A stretch of DNA of 64,000 nucleotides from Rhodoferax mekongensis (GTDB lineage: Bacteria > Pseudomonadota > Gammaproteobacteria > Burkholderiales > Burkholderiaceae_C): the NCBI RefSeq assembly GCF_032191775.1, contig NZ_CP132507.1, positions 1,761,001 to 1,825,000 on the forward strand, written 5' to 3'. Shown in pieces: positions 17,280 through 25,882 of this stretch. The stretch's first letter is position 1, and every line of letters begins with the position of its first letter. The notes below the pieces were generated by a model. It saw only the letters and a list, made by a program, of their open reading frames with translations, was not told the DNA's origin and did not search any database. The position numbers were made by a program, and so were the translations under genes.

Positions 17280-20200
17280 TCATTTCACCCCTACCACTTT
17301 CACCTTCATATTCGGCGATTCCCCAAACATCTCCGGCGCATACATCGCTTCCACGCGTGATGGTGGCAGCGAGAACTCGCCGACGTTGTTCAGGCGGATG
17401 GTGTATTCCATCTTCACCACACCCTTGGGCAAGTATTCGTAGTAGCTGCGGAAGGATTCGAAGCTGCGCTCTTCAAACGCGGCCCAGCCGTAGCCCTCTT
17501 TCTTTTCTCCTTGCGTGGCGATCTCGCTGTCGCGGCCCAGGCCGCTACCCAAAATGGTGGCGCCGCCGGGCACGGGGTCGGTGATGGCGACCCAGGTCAT
17601 GTCGGCGCTGGCGTTCACTTCGATGCTGATGCGCAGCACGTCGCCGCGCGTGTAGCTGCCAGCGGGCAGGCCCTTGTTGGCCTGCTCAACCGGGGTGATG
17701 GTTTTCTTGATCTGGTAGCCCGCAAAGAACGGCGCTTTCAGTTGCACCGCTGCTACGGACTGCAGTGTGAGCCACGGCTTGCCTGCGCCCTGGTGGGTCA
17801 CGTTCAGCGTGTCCTTGGCCGCAGTTTTGCTCCAGGGCAAGAACATGGTGTTGTTCTTCAGGTTACCCGGTGACGTAGGCGCGCCGAACCAGGTGGTCTG
17901 GTGTGCAGCGCCTGATGTATCCGTCGTTTTGATCCGCTCCACCTTGCTCCAATCCACTGCCGCAGTGCCTGTGCTCATGCTGGCCTTGGTGGTTCCAGCG
18001 ACCGGCACCGCTTCAAACTTGGCGCTGAATTTCTCAAGTGCCAAGCCACCCCACAGGTTGGCCGTGGTGGTGTGCCAGGCGCCGTTTTGCTGGCGGCTGA
18101 TGAAGCCATTGGCCAAGCGCCCCATGTCGTCTTTCCAGGCCGGGTCGTCCAGCACACTCAAGATGAGGCGCGCGGTGTTCACGTCGCCGCTTTGCATCAG
18201 CCACCACCAGTAATCGTCCTTCTCGGTGCTGAAGATCATCTTGGTGCCTTGGTAGCTGATGCGGCTGCGCAGAATCTGGTTGGCCTCAGCCAAGCGCTTG
18301 TCGCGCTCGGGCACGTCGGTCACGCGTTTCAAGATGTTGAGCCAGTCGATGACCGCATGCGTGGGCCACTGGTTGGGCGCGATGGTGATGCTGTTCACCA
18401 TACGGCCTTGTGCTTTGCCGTAGCGCGACAGCGCTTCGACAGCAGCTAGCTTGCGCATGTCCAGGTCTTTGCGCGGGCTCCAGAACTCGCGCTGGATGCG
18501 GCCTTCTACAAAGGCAATCAGGCCGCGCTCCATGGGCGCGCGGATCTCGTCGCTGAGGGCAAAGGCCGGGTCAATGCTGGCGGCCTCATGGGTTGCAGCC
18601 AGCAGGTAGGCGGTCAGCGTGTCACTGCCGCGATTGGCCTCTCCATCGCGCGGCGGGAAGTAGTTGGCCAAGCCATCGCTGTCCAGGTAGCTTGGTATTT
18701 GCGCGGCCACGCTTTGCCACAGCTTGCCATCGCGCAGGCCCACGCTCTTGCTGGTCTTTTGCTCCAGGCATGCAAAGGGGTAGAGGGCAAACCAGTCTTT
18801 CACGCCCGGCAGGCCTTCGGCCAGCTTGGGTTGCAGCGCCATCTTCAGGCCGCCACGGCCGGGCAGGGCATCGGCAGGCGCATTCACGTCCATGGTGAGC
18901 GGACCGTCAATCTGTACCAGCGTAGCCTGCTGCACCGTGAGCGGCACGGCAGGCACGATGCGCTGGCGGGCCTTCAGCGCGTCTTTGGCGCCGCTGATGG
19001 TGTCCTTGGCCTCTATCTCCCACAGGATGGCCTCGTTGCGGCTCAAGGCGAGCTGTGCAGGGGCAGTCACGTTCCATGCTACCTCGCGGGCATCTCCCGC
19101 AGGTATATCAATGGTTTGTTGCTCTAAATTTAATAGCGTGGCGCGCGGGGTTACCAGCACCTTCATGGCCTGCTTGGTGGTGTTACGCAGGGTCAGTTGG
19201 GCGCGGTACTGGTCGTCTTCACGCACCAGGGGCGGCAGGCCGCTGATGATCTGCAAATCTTGCGTGGCACGTATGCTGGTGCTGCCGGTGCCAAACAGGC
19301 CGGTGGAGGCATCGGCCACTGCCACGATCTTGAATGTGGTGAGGGCATCGTTCAGCGGCACCGTCACTTGGGCTTGGCCATTGGCGTCCAGCTTGACCAC
19401 CGGCTTCCAGAGCAGCAGGGTCTCCAGCAGCTCGCGCGCACCGCTGTGACCGCCCCCGCCACCGGGCGCCACGGCCTTGCGGCCATAGTGGCGTCGGCCG
19501 ATGATTTCCATTTGCGCGGTGGATGTTTCCACTCCCCAGCTGCGCCGCTGCAACATGGCATCGAGCAGGTTCCAGCTGCGGTTGGGCATCAGCTCCAGCA
19601 GGGCCTGGTCTACCGCGGCCACAGCCACTTCGGCGTTGGCAGCGGGTTGACCGTTGGGCAGCTTGACGGTGATGGTGACCTGCGCTTTGCCGCGCACGGC
19701 GTAACTTTCCTTGTCGGCCTTGACGCTCACATTGAGTTCATGCGCCTGCGTGCCCACGCGGATTTCGGCCACACCCAGCCTGAAGGCGGGCTTGCTCAGG
19801 TCCACCAGTGCAGTGGGCGCCACGTACTCGCGCCCCTCGTACCAGAAGCTGGTCCACCACTCGCGCGGAGCCTTGTAGCCCCAGGTGAAGAAGCTGTACC
19901 ACGGCACCTCGCGCAGGCGGCCTCGCAGCACCAGTGCGCTCACATACACATTGGGGCCCCAGCCTTCCTGAATCTTCAGGTGGATGGTCGGGTCCTGGCC
20001 GTTGAGCTCCACCACCTCGGTGTGCACAATGCCTTCGCGCTCCACGGCTACCAGTGCCGTGGCAAAGCGGAAGGGCATGCGCACCTGGAAGTTGGCCGTC
20101 TCGCCGGCTTGGTAGCTTTTCTTTTCGGGCAGCAGGTCGATGCGGTCGTTGTTGTCACCACCGAACCAGAGCTCGCCTTGTTTGGTTACATACACGCTGC

Positions 20201-23200
20201 TGGCCGCCTGAATGCTGTTGCCCGAGCCGTCTTTGGCGGTCACCACCAGCTCGACCTGACCGGCCTCGTTGACCTCGGTTTCGCACAGCAGCAGGCCGCG
20301 GGCATCGCTCTTGCCGGAGCACACGCTACCCAGTTCTTTTGTGCTGGTTTTGTTGTCGTAGGTGTAGAAGCCTCCCACCATGCGCTTGCGCGTGGTGGTA
20401 GTGATGCGGGCGGTAGCTTTCACCTCCAGCGCCACACCGGCTTGCGGTTTGCCGGACAAGTCCAATGCGAGCGCGCGGAACTTGATCTTTTGCCCGCTGG
20501 ACACCCAGCCCTCGGTCTTGATGCCGGCAATCACGCTGGCCGGCCACAGGGTTTGGGTGCTGCGTATGGTTTGCACTTCACCGTTGGGGTCTGAGTACGT
20601 GGCTTCCAGCAGCAGGTCTTGCGGCTGGCGGCTCTTGGGCACATCGGCAATAGTCAGCTTGCCGCCGCCGTTCTTGTCGAGGGTGAGCGGCATTTTGTCG
20701 GCGATGACACGCGCATCGGCGCTTGCAGTGTTTTCTTCTTCGCCGTCGTCTGAGCGGGCTTGCTGCCCTACTTGCGGTGGCGAGAAGCTGAATTCGCTGA
20801 AGTCCGCAAAGCTCAGGCCTTTGGCCCGCACCAAGGCAGATACGCGCACCGGCAGGTTGACCGCGCCGCCACCAGAGACGTAGTTGATCTGCACATCCAC
20901 CGGCACTTGCGTGGCATTGACCAATGGCTTTTTCTCGGTGGGGGTGACACGGCCCTCAAGCACCGGCAGCCTGAACTCTTCGACCCGGAACTCGCCGGTG
21001 TAAAAGTCCTGCCGACCGTTGCCACTCGTGAGCTGCACCTGGTAAGCACCCAGCTTGGCGCCTTGAGGGATGGAGAAGCTGTTTTCTGCACTCAAGCCCC
21101 CGGTGGCGGTTTTGTGCCACCCGAGTTGCAGCGCGTATTGCTGGCCGCTGCCCATGTGGGTGATGAGTAGGGTGTCCGGTTTGGCATCCGGCAGGCCGAA
21201 GCCTTTGCTGGTCTGGGTGCGCAGCACGTGCTTCATGGACACGGTTTCGCCCGCGCGCAGCAGGGTGCGGTCGAAGATGGTGTGGGCCACTTCGTCAGGA
21301 AGGGGCTGGCGGCTGGTAGGCACGTTGAAGCGCCAGGGTTCAATGCCGCGGTTCCAGTCGCTCCAGGTGAAGGCCAGGTCTTGCACCGTGCCTTTGCCAT
21401 CGGCCGCAGGCTGGGCGGCGCGGGCGCTCACAAAGTAGGCACTGCTGTAGTAGCCGTCTTCCCCGTTGCAGCGGGGCGCTTGGGGCGACACGCCAGTGAG
21501 GGTGGCAATACCTTGGGCATCGGTCTGGCCACGGGCTACTTCTTGGCCCCGGCAATCGGACACCACGACTTGGGCACCGGCCACGGGCTTGCCCTTGTCC
21601 AGCGATGTCACCCAGGCGAGCGCATTTTCGCGGCCTAGCTTGAAGTGCACACCCAGGTTGGTCACCAGTGCGGCGGTGCGGACATACATGGTGCGACCAT
21701 CGCCATAGCGCTCGTCCAGCAGGCTGGTGCCCAGCTTTTGGGAGGCGATCTCCACCACATGGAAGCCGGGGGTGAGGGGAATGCCCACCACCTCGAAGGG
21801 TCGTGGGTCTTGGCTCTGGGGCTGGGGCAGCTCCAGCGTTTTGGCGCCGGGGCGGCCGTCCAGCAGCGAAAGCATGCGCGTTTGCACATAGTCGCGGTCT
21901 GTGGGCGTGGAAGGCTGGGGCAACTTGGTGCCCAGTTCGCGGGCTGCCTGGCTGCGGGAGATGTTGGTCTCGTCGTAGCGCAATACCTTGCGGTACCAGG
22001 CAATGATGTCGGCGTCCGTCCCCGGCTGGAAGGTACGCACTTTGCCGGCAGGCGCCTTGCCGGCGGATTTGTCCTGCTCGGCGTTCAGACCCTTGACCTT
22101 CAGCGCAGCTTCGACGTTGCGCAAAGTCACCGGCAGCATGGCCACGCCATCGGGCTCGGCAAAGCGCTCCACGATGCCGAAAGGCGAGGCCGCAAACTTG
22201 GCCAGCGGCGGCATGGCGGCGGTGGCGGTTTTGAGCGGGAAGCTGTCCGCATTGCGCAGGTTGCGGCCGGACGCGTCTTTGAAATCTTTGGGTAAGGTGA
22301 TGGTCAGCTGCGCCTGCTCGGGCAGGCCGCCCTCAAAGCGCACGCTGTTGACCACGTTGTCTTCATCGCCGCTGTCTTCCGCGAGCACAGGCTTGAAGCT
22401 GTTCTTGCCGTCACTCAGGCGAATGGCTTGCAGCAGCTTGGCCGACACCGGCGCATTGAAGCTGAGCTGCAGGGGACGAATGGACAGGCAGGCAGCCTGG
22501 GCGTTTTCCCGCTCGCAACTGAAGTTGGCCGCAAAGGGCTCGCGTACCTGGTAGGCAAACTGGCGCTCCACCGTGTTGGGCACACCGAGGGTGGTGCCGG
22601 TGGCTGGCGTGGCCACCCCCTTGCCGAACACCACACTCACTTTGGCCGATGACGACAGGCGGCGCGCGCAAGTCATGGTCACATACGACAGGGGGTCAGC
22701 CTTGGCGTAGCCGTCCAATCCTTGGGCCTCCAGGAGCGCCGCGCGCTCTTTGCCCTCGAGCAGGCGGATGCCGATCTTTTCGCCCAGGTCGGATGCCTTG
22801 CACCACACATTGGCTTTCACGCTCTCCAGCGTGGCAGGGCCGCTGAGCTGCAAGATAAAGAACTGCTCCTCATCAATGCGATAACCCTGGTAGGGCTGAA
22901 TGCTGCGTACAAAGGGGCCGCCGCTATTGAATTTATAGCTGCTAACGCCCGCCAGGTCTGCGCCTTTGGGTGATTTGAACCCAGGTTTGGCTTGTACCGT
23001 GCAGCGCACACCGGGGGGCAAGTCGCGGTCGAAGTCGTAGGCCCACACCCGGTCGTTCACCCAGCGACCGGTGCCTTTGGTGACTTGGGCGTCACTGCAG
23101 CTCAGGGTAAGCGGGGCTTCGGCCTTGGGGTCGCCGAAGTTGACTGCACTCTCGTCAAACTTGGCCACCAGCTGGCGCACCTGCGCCACTTCGCCTTGAG

Positions 23201-23285
23201 GTGAAAGGCTGATGATTTGCAGTGCTTGGGCGCTCCAGCTCAAGGCGGCCAAGCCGCAGGCCAGAAATGCATTTTTTGTTTTCAT
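17280..23285 (-). CDS. Bacterial alpha-2-macroglobulin, thioester type
   Basis: 2001 residues from ATG 23285. The signal peptide MKTKNAFLACGLAALSWSAQA ends at an AxA site. MG-type beta domains follow (for example DFYTGEFRVEEFRLPVLEGRV and DLQIISGLPPLVREDDQYRAQLTLRN). The thioester motif CLEQ is intact with Cys at about residue 1506 in YPFACLEQKTSK, so the covalent protease trap is probably functional. The C-terminal part has the terpenoid-cyclase-like and receptor-binding-like domains (VAITDPVPGGATILGSGL). It is periplasmic and pairs functionally with PBP1C, which repairs peptidoglycan after damage. Residues about 103-121 are encoded by an antisense copy of the 56-bp element, and a weaker half-copy lies at 19121. 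The AbiC-like gene follows after 41 nt on the same strand. Confidence 0.93.
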   Translation of the reverse strand: MKTKNAFLACGLAALSWSAQALQIISLSPQGEVAQVRQLVAKFDESAVNFGDPKAEAPLTLSCSDAQVTKGTGRWVNDRVWAYDFDRDLPPGVRCTVQAKPGFKSPKGADLAGVSSYKFNSGGPFVRSIQPYQGYRIDEEQFFILQLSGPATLESVKANVWCKASDLGEKIGIRLLEGKERAALLEAQGLDGYAKADPLSYVTMTCARRLSSSAKVSVVFGKGVATPATGTTLGVPNTVERQFAYQVREPFAANFSCERENAQAACLSIRPLQLSFNAPVSAKLLQAIRLSDGKNSFKPVLAEDSGDEDNVVNSVRFEGGLPEQAQLTITLPKDFKDASGRNLRNADSFPLKTATAAMPPLAKFAASPFGIVERFAEPDGVAMLPVTLRNVEAALKVKGLNAEQDKSAGKAPAGKVRTFQPGTDADIIAWYRKVLRYDETNISRSQAARELGTKLPQPSTPTDRDYVQTRMLSLLDGRPGAKTLELPQPQSQDPRPFEVVGIPLTPGFHVVEIASQKLGTSLLDERYGDGRTMYVRTAALVTNLGVHFKLGRENALAWVTSLDKGKPVAGAQVVVSDCRGQEVARGQTDAQGIATLTGVSPQAPRCNGEDGYYSSAYFVSARAAQPAADGKGTVQDLAFTWSDWNRGIEPWRFNVPTSRQPLPDEVAHTIFDRTLLRAGETVSMKHVLRTQTSKGFGLPDAKPDTLLITHMGSGQQYALQLGWHKTATGGLSAENSFSIPQGAKLGAYQVQLTSGNGRQDFYTGEFRVEEFRLPVLEGRVTPTEKKPLVNATQVPVDVQINYVSGGGAVNLPVRVSALVRAKGLSFADFSEFSFSPPQVGQQARSDDGEEENTASADARVIADKMPLTLDKNGGGKLTIADVPKSRQPQDLLLEATYSDPNGEVQTIRSTQTLWPASVIAGIKTEGWVSSGQKIKFRALALDLSGKPQAGVALEVKATARITTTTRKRMVGGFYTYDNKTSTKELGSVCSGKSDARGLLLCETEVNEAGQVELVVTAKDGSGNSIQAASSVYVTKQGELWFGGDNNDRIDLLPEKKSYQAGETANFQVRMPFRFATALVAVEREGIVHTEVVELNGQDPTIHLKIQEGWGPNVYVSALVLRGRLREVPWYSFFTWGYKAPREWWTSFWYEGREYVAPTALVDLSKPAFRLGVAEIRVGTQAHELNVSVKADKESYAVRGKAQVTITVKLPNGQPAANAEVAVAAVDQALLELMPNRSWNLLDAMLQRRSWGVETSTAQMEIIGRRHYGRKAVAPGGGGGHSGARELLETLLLWKPVVKLDANGQAQVTVPLNDALTTFKIVAVADASTGLFGTGSTSIRATQDLQIISGLPPLVREDDQYRAQLTLRNTTKQAMKVLVTPRATLLNLEQQTIDIPAGDAREVAWNVTAPAQLALSRNEAILWEIEAKDTISGAKDALKARQRIVPAVPLTVQQATLVQIDGPLTMDVNAPADALPGRGGLKMALQPKLAEGLPGVKDWFALYPFACLEQKTSKSVGLRDGKLWQSVAAQIPSYLDSDGLANYFPPRDGEANRGSDTLTAYLLAATHEAASIDPAFALSDEIRAPMERGLIAFVEGRIQREFWSPRKDLDMRKLAAVEALSRYGKAQGRMVNSITIAPNQWPTHAVIDWLNILKRVTDVPERDKRLAEANQILRSRISYQGTKMIFSTEKDDYWWWLMQSGDVNTARLILSVLDDPAWKDDMGRLANGFISRQQNGAWHTTTANLWGGLALEKFSAKFEAVPVAGTTKASMSTGTAAVDWSKVERIKTTDTSGAAHQTTWFGAPTSPGNLKNNTMFLPWSKTAAKDTLNVTHQGAGKPWLTLQSVAAVQLKAPFFAGYQIKKTITPVEQANKGLPAGSYTRGDVLRISIEVNASADMTWVAITDPVPGGATILGSGLGRDSEIATQGEKKEGYGWAAFEERSFESFRSYYEYLPKGVVKMEYTIRLNNVGEFSLPPSRVEAMYAPEMFGESPNMKVKVVGVK
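19121..19155 (+). repeat. Possible half-copy of the dispersed element inside the alpha-2-macroglobulin gene
   Basis: GCTCTAAATTTAATAGC followed by GTGGCGCGCG resembles only the left half. The right hairpin is not recognisable, so this may be chance or decayed. Confidence 0.35.
22923..22978 (+). repeat. 56-bp dispersed element, copy in the alpha-2-macroglobulin gene
   Basis: GCTATTGAATTTATAGC, with a fully paired GCTAT/ATAGC stem, then TGCTAACGCC and a decayed right half. Antisense to the gene and translated through. Confidence 0.65.
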
Positions 23286-23398
23286 GGTCGCTCCCCGAAA
23301 AAGTGCGCTCAGCGTAGCCGAAAACAGGGGCAGCAACGTGACCATCCGGCGTGGTTTGACGCCCGCGATCGGGTGGATTCAAAATTATTTGTAAAAAG

Positions 23399-23428
23399 TT
23401 GAATCCGGAGCGCATCCGGCCGCGTAAT
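23399..23428 (+). promoter_or_regulatory. Candidate ECF promoter for DUF3034-haemoglobin-cupredoxin operon
   Basis: TTGAATCC at 23399-23406, 16 nt, CGTAAT at 23423-23428, about 43 nt before the start codon. The same -35/-10 pair precedes the ferritin-like gene. A mirror GGATTCAA at 23375-23382 faces the alpha-2-macroglobulin gene, but no matching -10 at that spacing is seen. Confidence 0.6.
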
Positions 23429-23470
23429 AGGGTCAGGAACTGATTTTTCGCCCGAACTTTAGGACTGGAC

Positions 23471-24403
23471 GTGCCCATGAAACAATTATCCACCGCCATC
23501 GCCCTCAGCGCTGCCGCCCTGTGCAGCGGCGCCCTTGCTGATACCGGCAAGCTTTTGCTCACCGGGGGCGTGAGCTCCATCGACGGCGCTGCCGGCGGTG
23601 GCTTGACCCCATGGGCCACCATTGGCACCAACGCGACCGAGGGGGAGATGGGTGTCTCTGCCCATGTCAGCCGCGCCACCGTGACGGACTACCAGCTCAG
23701 TACCATGGGTGTGGCCTTTGCCTTTAACGACCGGGTGGAGGTGTCTTTGGCCCGCCAGGATTTCAATGCTTCGCCGGTAACGGCTCTCAATGGCCTGGGC
23801 TTTGCGGTACAGGACGGCCAGCGCATCAAGATGGATGTGCTAGGTCTCAAGGTAAAAGTGGCCGGCGATGCAGTACTCAACAGCGACAGCTGGATGCCCC
23901 AGGTGGCGGTAGGTGTGGAGCAGAAAACGGTAGATGCCGGCTCCATCACACCGGTACTGGACTTCTTGGGCGCCAAGACCAGTGGTACCGACTTTTATGT
24001 AAGCGCTACCAAGCTCTTTCTGGCCAACAGCCTGCTGGTGAACGGCACGCTGCGCTACACCAGCGCCAACCAGAACGGCCTCGTGGGCTTCGGCTCCAAA
24101 GATCCGGGCACCAACAACGCCAGCTGGGTCCCTGAAATTTCGGTGGCCTACCTGCTGAGCAAAAACATCGCCATAGGCGCCGAGTACCGTGCCAAGCCCA
24201 ACAACCTGCGTGCGTTCGGCATGGCCAACGGTTTGGGTGAGGGTTTGCAGGAAGACGCATGGAAAGACGTGTTTGTCGCATGGGCGCCCAACAAACACAG
24301 CTCCATCACGCTGGCCTATCTGGACCTGGGCCGCATCCTGCCGGGTGTGACCTCCAGCCGCAACCAGAGCGGCTACTACCTGTCTGCCCAGTTTGCGTTC
24401 TAA
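23471..24403 (+). CDS. DUF3034 family exported beta-barrel-like protein
   Basis: 310 residues from GTG 23471, preferred because AGGA lies 6 nt upstream; ATG 23477 is the alternative. Signal peptide KQLSTAIALSAAALCSGALA ends at an AxA-like site. The mature chain alternates short beta strands and ends in aromatic Phe (SGYYLSAQFAF), the classic outer-membrane C-terminus, so a barrel is likely. TGGVSSIDGAAGGGLTPWATIG near the start is typical of DUF3034. The role is unknown. First gene of an operon with the exported haemoglobin and cupredoxin-like genes and with an ECF-type promoter. Confidence 0.8.
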   Translation: MPMKQLSTAIALSAAALCSGALADTGKLLLTGGVSSIDGAAGGGLTPWATIGTNATEGEMGVSAHVSRATVTDYQLSTMGVAFAFNDRVEVSLARQDFNASPVTALNGLGFAVQDGQRIKMDVLGLKVKVAGDAVLNSDSWMPQVAVGVEQKTVDAGSITPVLDFLGAKTSGTDFYVSATKLFLANSLLVNGTLRYTSANQNGLVGFGSKDPGTNNASWVPEISVAYLLSKNIAIGAEYRAKPNNLRAFGMANGLGEGLQEDAWKDVFVAWAPNKHSSITLAYLDLGRILPGVTSSRNQSGYYLSAQFAF

Positions 24404-24436
24404 GACGCGCGCGCTTTAGATTCAAAGGAAATCACC

Positions 24437-24892
24437 ATGAAAAACTACTTTGTCGCTTGCCTTGTGGCCCTGTCCGGCCTGGTCTCTGTGAGCGCCCATG
24501 CCCAATCTGCCATGCCCATGGCCCCTGCAAGAAATGACGCCCTGTTTCAAGCGCTGGGCGGCAAGCCCGGCTTGCAAGCCCTGATGGACCTTTTCGTGGC
24601 CGGCCTGAAGGCCGACAAACGCATTGGCGAGCAGTTCAAAGACACCAAGGCCTCGTACCTGTCAGAGCAGTTGGTAGACCAGGTGTGTATGGCCACCGGT
24701 GGCCCCTGCAAATATGAAGGCGCTGACATGAAGACCGCGCACGCCGGCATGGGCATCACCAAGGGCAACTTCAATGCCTTGGTAGAAGTACTGCAAGCCT
24801 CCATGGATGCGCGCAACATTCCATTCGCTACCCAGAACCAATTGTTGGCACTGTTGGCGCCCATGCACCGCGACATCATCACGGCCAAATGA
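24437..24892 (+). CDS. Exported group I truncated haemoglobin
   Basis: 151 residues; AAGGAA sits upstream of the ATG. The Sec signal MKNYFVACLVALSGLVSVSAHAQ ends in AHA. The rest is a truncated-globin fold: DALFQALGGKPGLQALMDLFVAGLKADKRIGEQFK, then MKTAHAGMGITKGNFNALVEVL, where the His is the likely proximal haem ligand. Such globins are normally cytosolic; the signal peptide points to the periplasm, where it could bind O2, NO or peroxide or shuttle electrons. 33 nt after DUF3034 and overlapping the next start by ATGA, so co-translation is likely. Confidence 0.85.
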   Translation: MKNYFVACLVALSGLVSVSAHAQSAMPMAPARNDALFQALGGKPGLQALMDLFVAGLKADKRIGEQFKDTKASYLSEQLVDQVCMATGGPCKYEGADMKTAHAGMGITKGNFNALVEVLQASMDARNIPFATQNQLLALLAPMHRDIITAK

Positions 24893-25566
24893 ACATGCGC
24901 CTCACCAGACTAAAACACGGAAAGAAAGTCGCCGCCAGTGCGGCTTTTTTTGTAGCCTGCGTCACCGCGCAGGCCGGCACTTTGGAGGTGCTGGTACTGG
25001 ACCGCGATGGCAAGCCTGCGCCGGATTCCGTGGTGATCGTGCTGCCCAGCGGCAAAGGCCAGCCACGCAACCCACTGCCCATGAGCGCTGTGGTGAACCA
25101 GGAAAAGCAGCAATTCAGCCCTGCCGTTACCGTCGTGGGTGTGGGCGCCAAAGTGCGTTTCGCCAATAGCGACCCTTGGAATCACCATGTGCGCCTCAGC
25201 ACACCCGGGGCCGCGCCCGGAGCCTCCGATGGACAGTCCGCTTTGCTTGAAGGCAAGCAGGACGGAAAAGCCGCAAGCGCTGCCGTTTTCACCATGGACA
25301 AGCCTGGCGCGGTAGGCGCAGCTCTGTTGGGCTGTTTCATCCACAGCCGCATGGGCGGAGCCATTTACGTGGCGGAGTCGCCCTGGACGGTCAAGACCAA
25401 CAGCGAAGGTATAGCCGTGCTGGAAGACGTGCCTGAGGGTGCCGCCACGATCAAGGTCTGGAACGCTGCGCAGCTGGTGGAAAAAGCACCATTGCAGGTG
25501 AACGTGCACATTTCGCCGGGCAAGGCCACATTTCAACTGGATGTAGCACCGCGGCGACGGAGCTAA
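24889..25566 (+). CDS. Cupredoxin-like exported protein (annotated in relatives as methylamine utilization protein)
   Basis: 225 residues. Starts ATG 24889, overlapping the haemoglobin stop by ATGA. Signal: a basic start, a hydrophobic core (VAASAAFFVACVTAQAG), cleavage near AQA. The core has the plastocyanin-like pattern VVGVGAKVRFANSDPWNHHVRLSTPG, with a His pair, and later LGCFIHSRMGGAIYVAESPWTV, with Cys, His and Met positioned as in type 1 copper sites. So a periplasmic copper/electron-transfer role is likely. Similar proteins are called MauL-like or methylamine-utilisation, but no mau genes are here. Last gene of the operon. Confidence 0.75.
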   Translation: MNMRLTRLKHGKKVAASAAFFVACVTAQAGTLEVLVLDRDGKPAPDSVVIVLPSGKGQPRNPLPMSAVVNQEKQQFSPAVTVVGVGAKVRFANSDPWNHHVRLSTPGAAPGASDGQSALLEGKQDGKAASAAVFTMDKPGAVGAALLGCFIHSRMGGAIYVAESPWTVKTNSEGIAVLEDVPEGAATIKVWNAAQLVEKAPLQVNVHISPGKATFQLDVAPRRRS

Positions 25567-25882
25567 GCTTCATCGAAGCGCTGCTGACAGCGCCCGCCTT
25601 TAGGTCCGGGTGTCTGTCGGCGATTGCCATGCGCCGAATACGGATTCAACCCAAGCGCAAGCGGCATCGCGGTCCGCAAAATGCGCAAACGGGACGCCAG
25701 TGCCCTGAAACACTTTGGCATAGAGAGGACCCATCAAGGCAGATCCTTCGACGGCCGCAGGCAGAGCATCTTGCCGCTATTTGCGTAGCTAACGCGCCCA
25801 TGCGGTTTGAATTTGCGGGGACCGAACTGGTCCGAGTAGATCGGAGTGGAGTCAGGCATGGCTGGGAAAAAGTACGACGAGG
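25567..25882 (-). other. Gene-poor gap, with possible decayed coding remnant
   Basis: 316 nt between the cupredoxin and anti-sigma genes. On minus, an open stretch at about 25600-25776 reads RQDALPAAVEGSALMGPLYAKVFQ, then GVPFAHFADRDAACAWV, which looks like a real protein C-terminus (SpoIIAA/STAS-like style) but lacks a start. A second short minus frame at 25734-25859 begins MPDSTPIYSDQFGPRKF. These could be the broken parts of one small gene. No terminator recognised. Confidence 0.35.

Noticed and set aside
18440..18470. AGCTAGCTTGCGCA-like text in the alpha-2-macroglobulin gene
   Set aside because: Only a short match; left hairpin and right hairpin are absent.
19197..20594. Long open frame opposite the alpha-2-macroglobulin gene
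   Set aside because: Antisense shadow with low-complexity His/Gly/Ala content and no ribosome site.
23353..23382. ECF promoter for the alpha-2-macroglobulin gene
   Set aside because: TTGAATCC is present on minus, but the nearest CGT block is 13 nt away, not 16 or 17.
25640..25650. A further GGATTCAA near the cupredoxin gene
   Set aside because: No CGTANT at the right spacing on either strand, so not a third ECF promoter.
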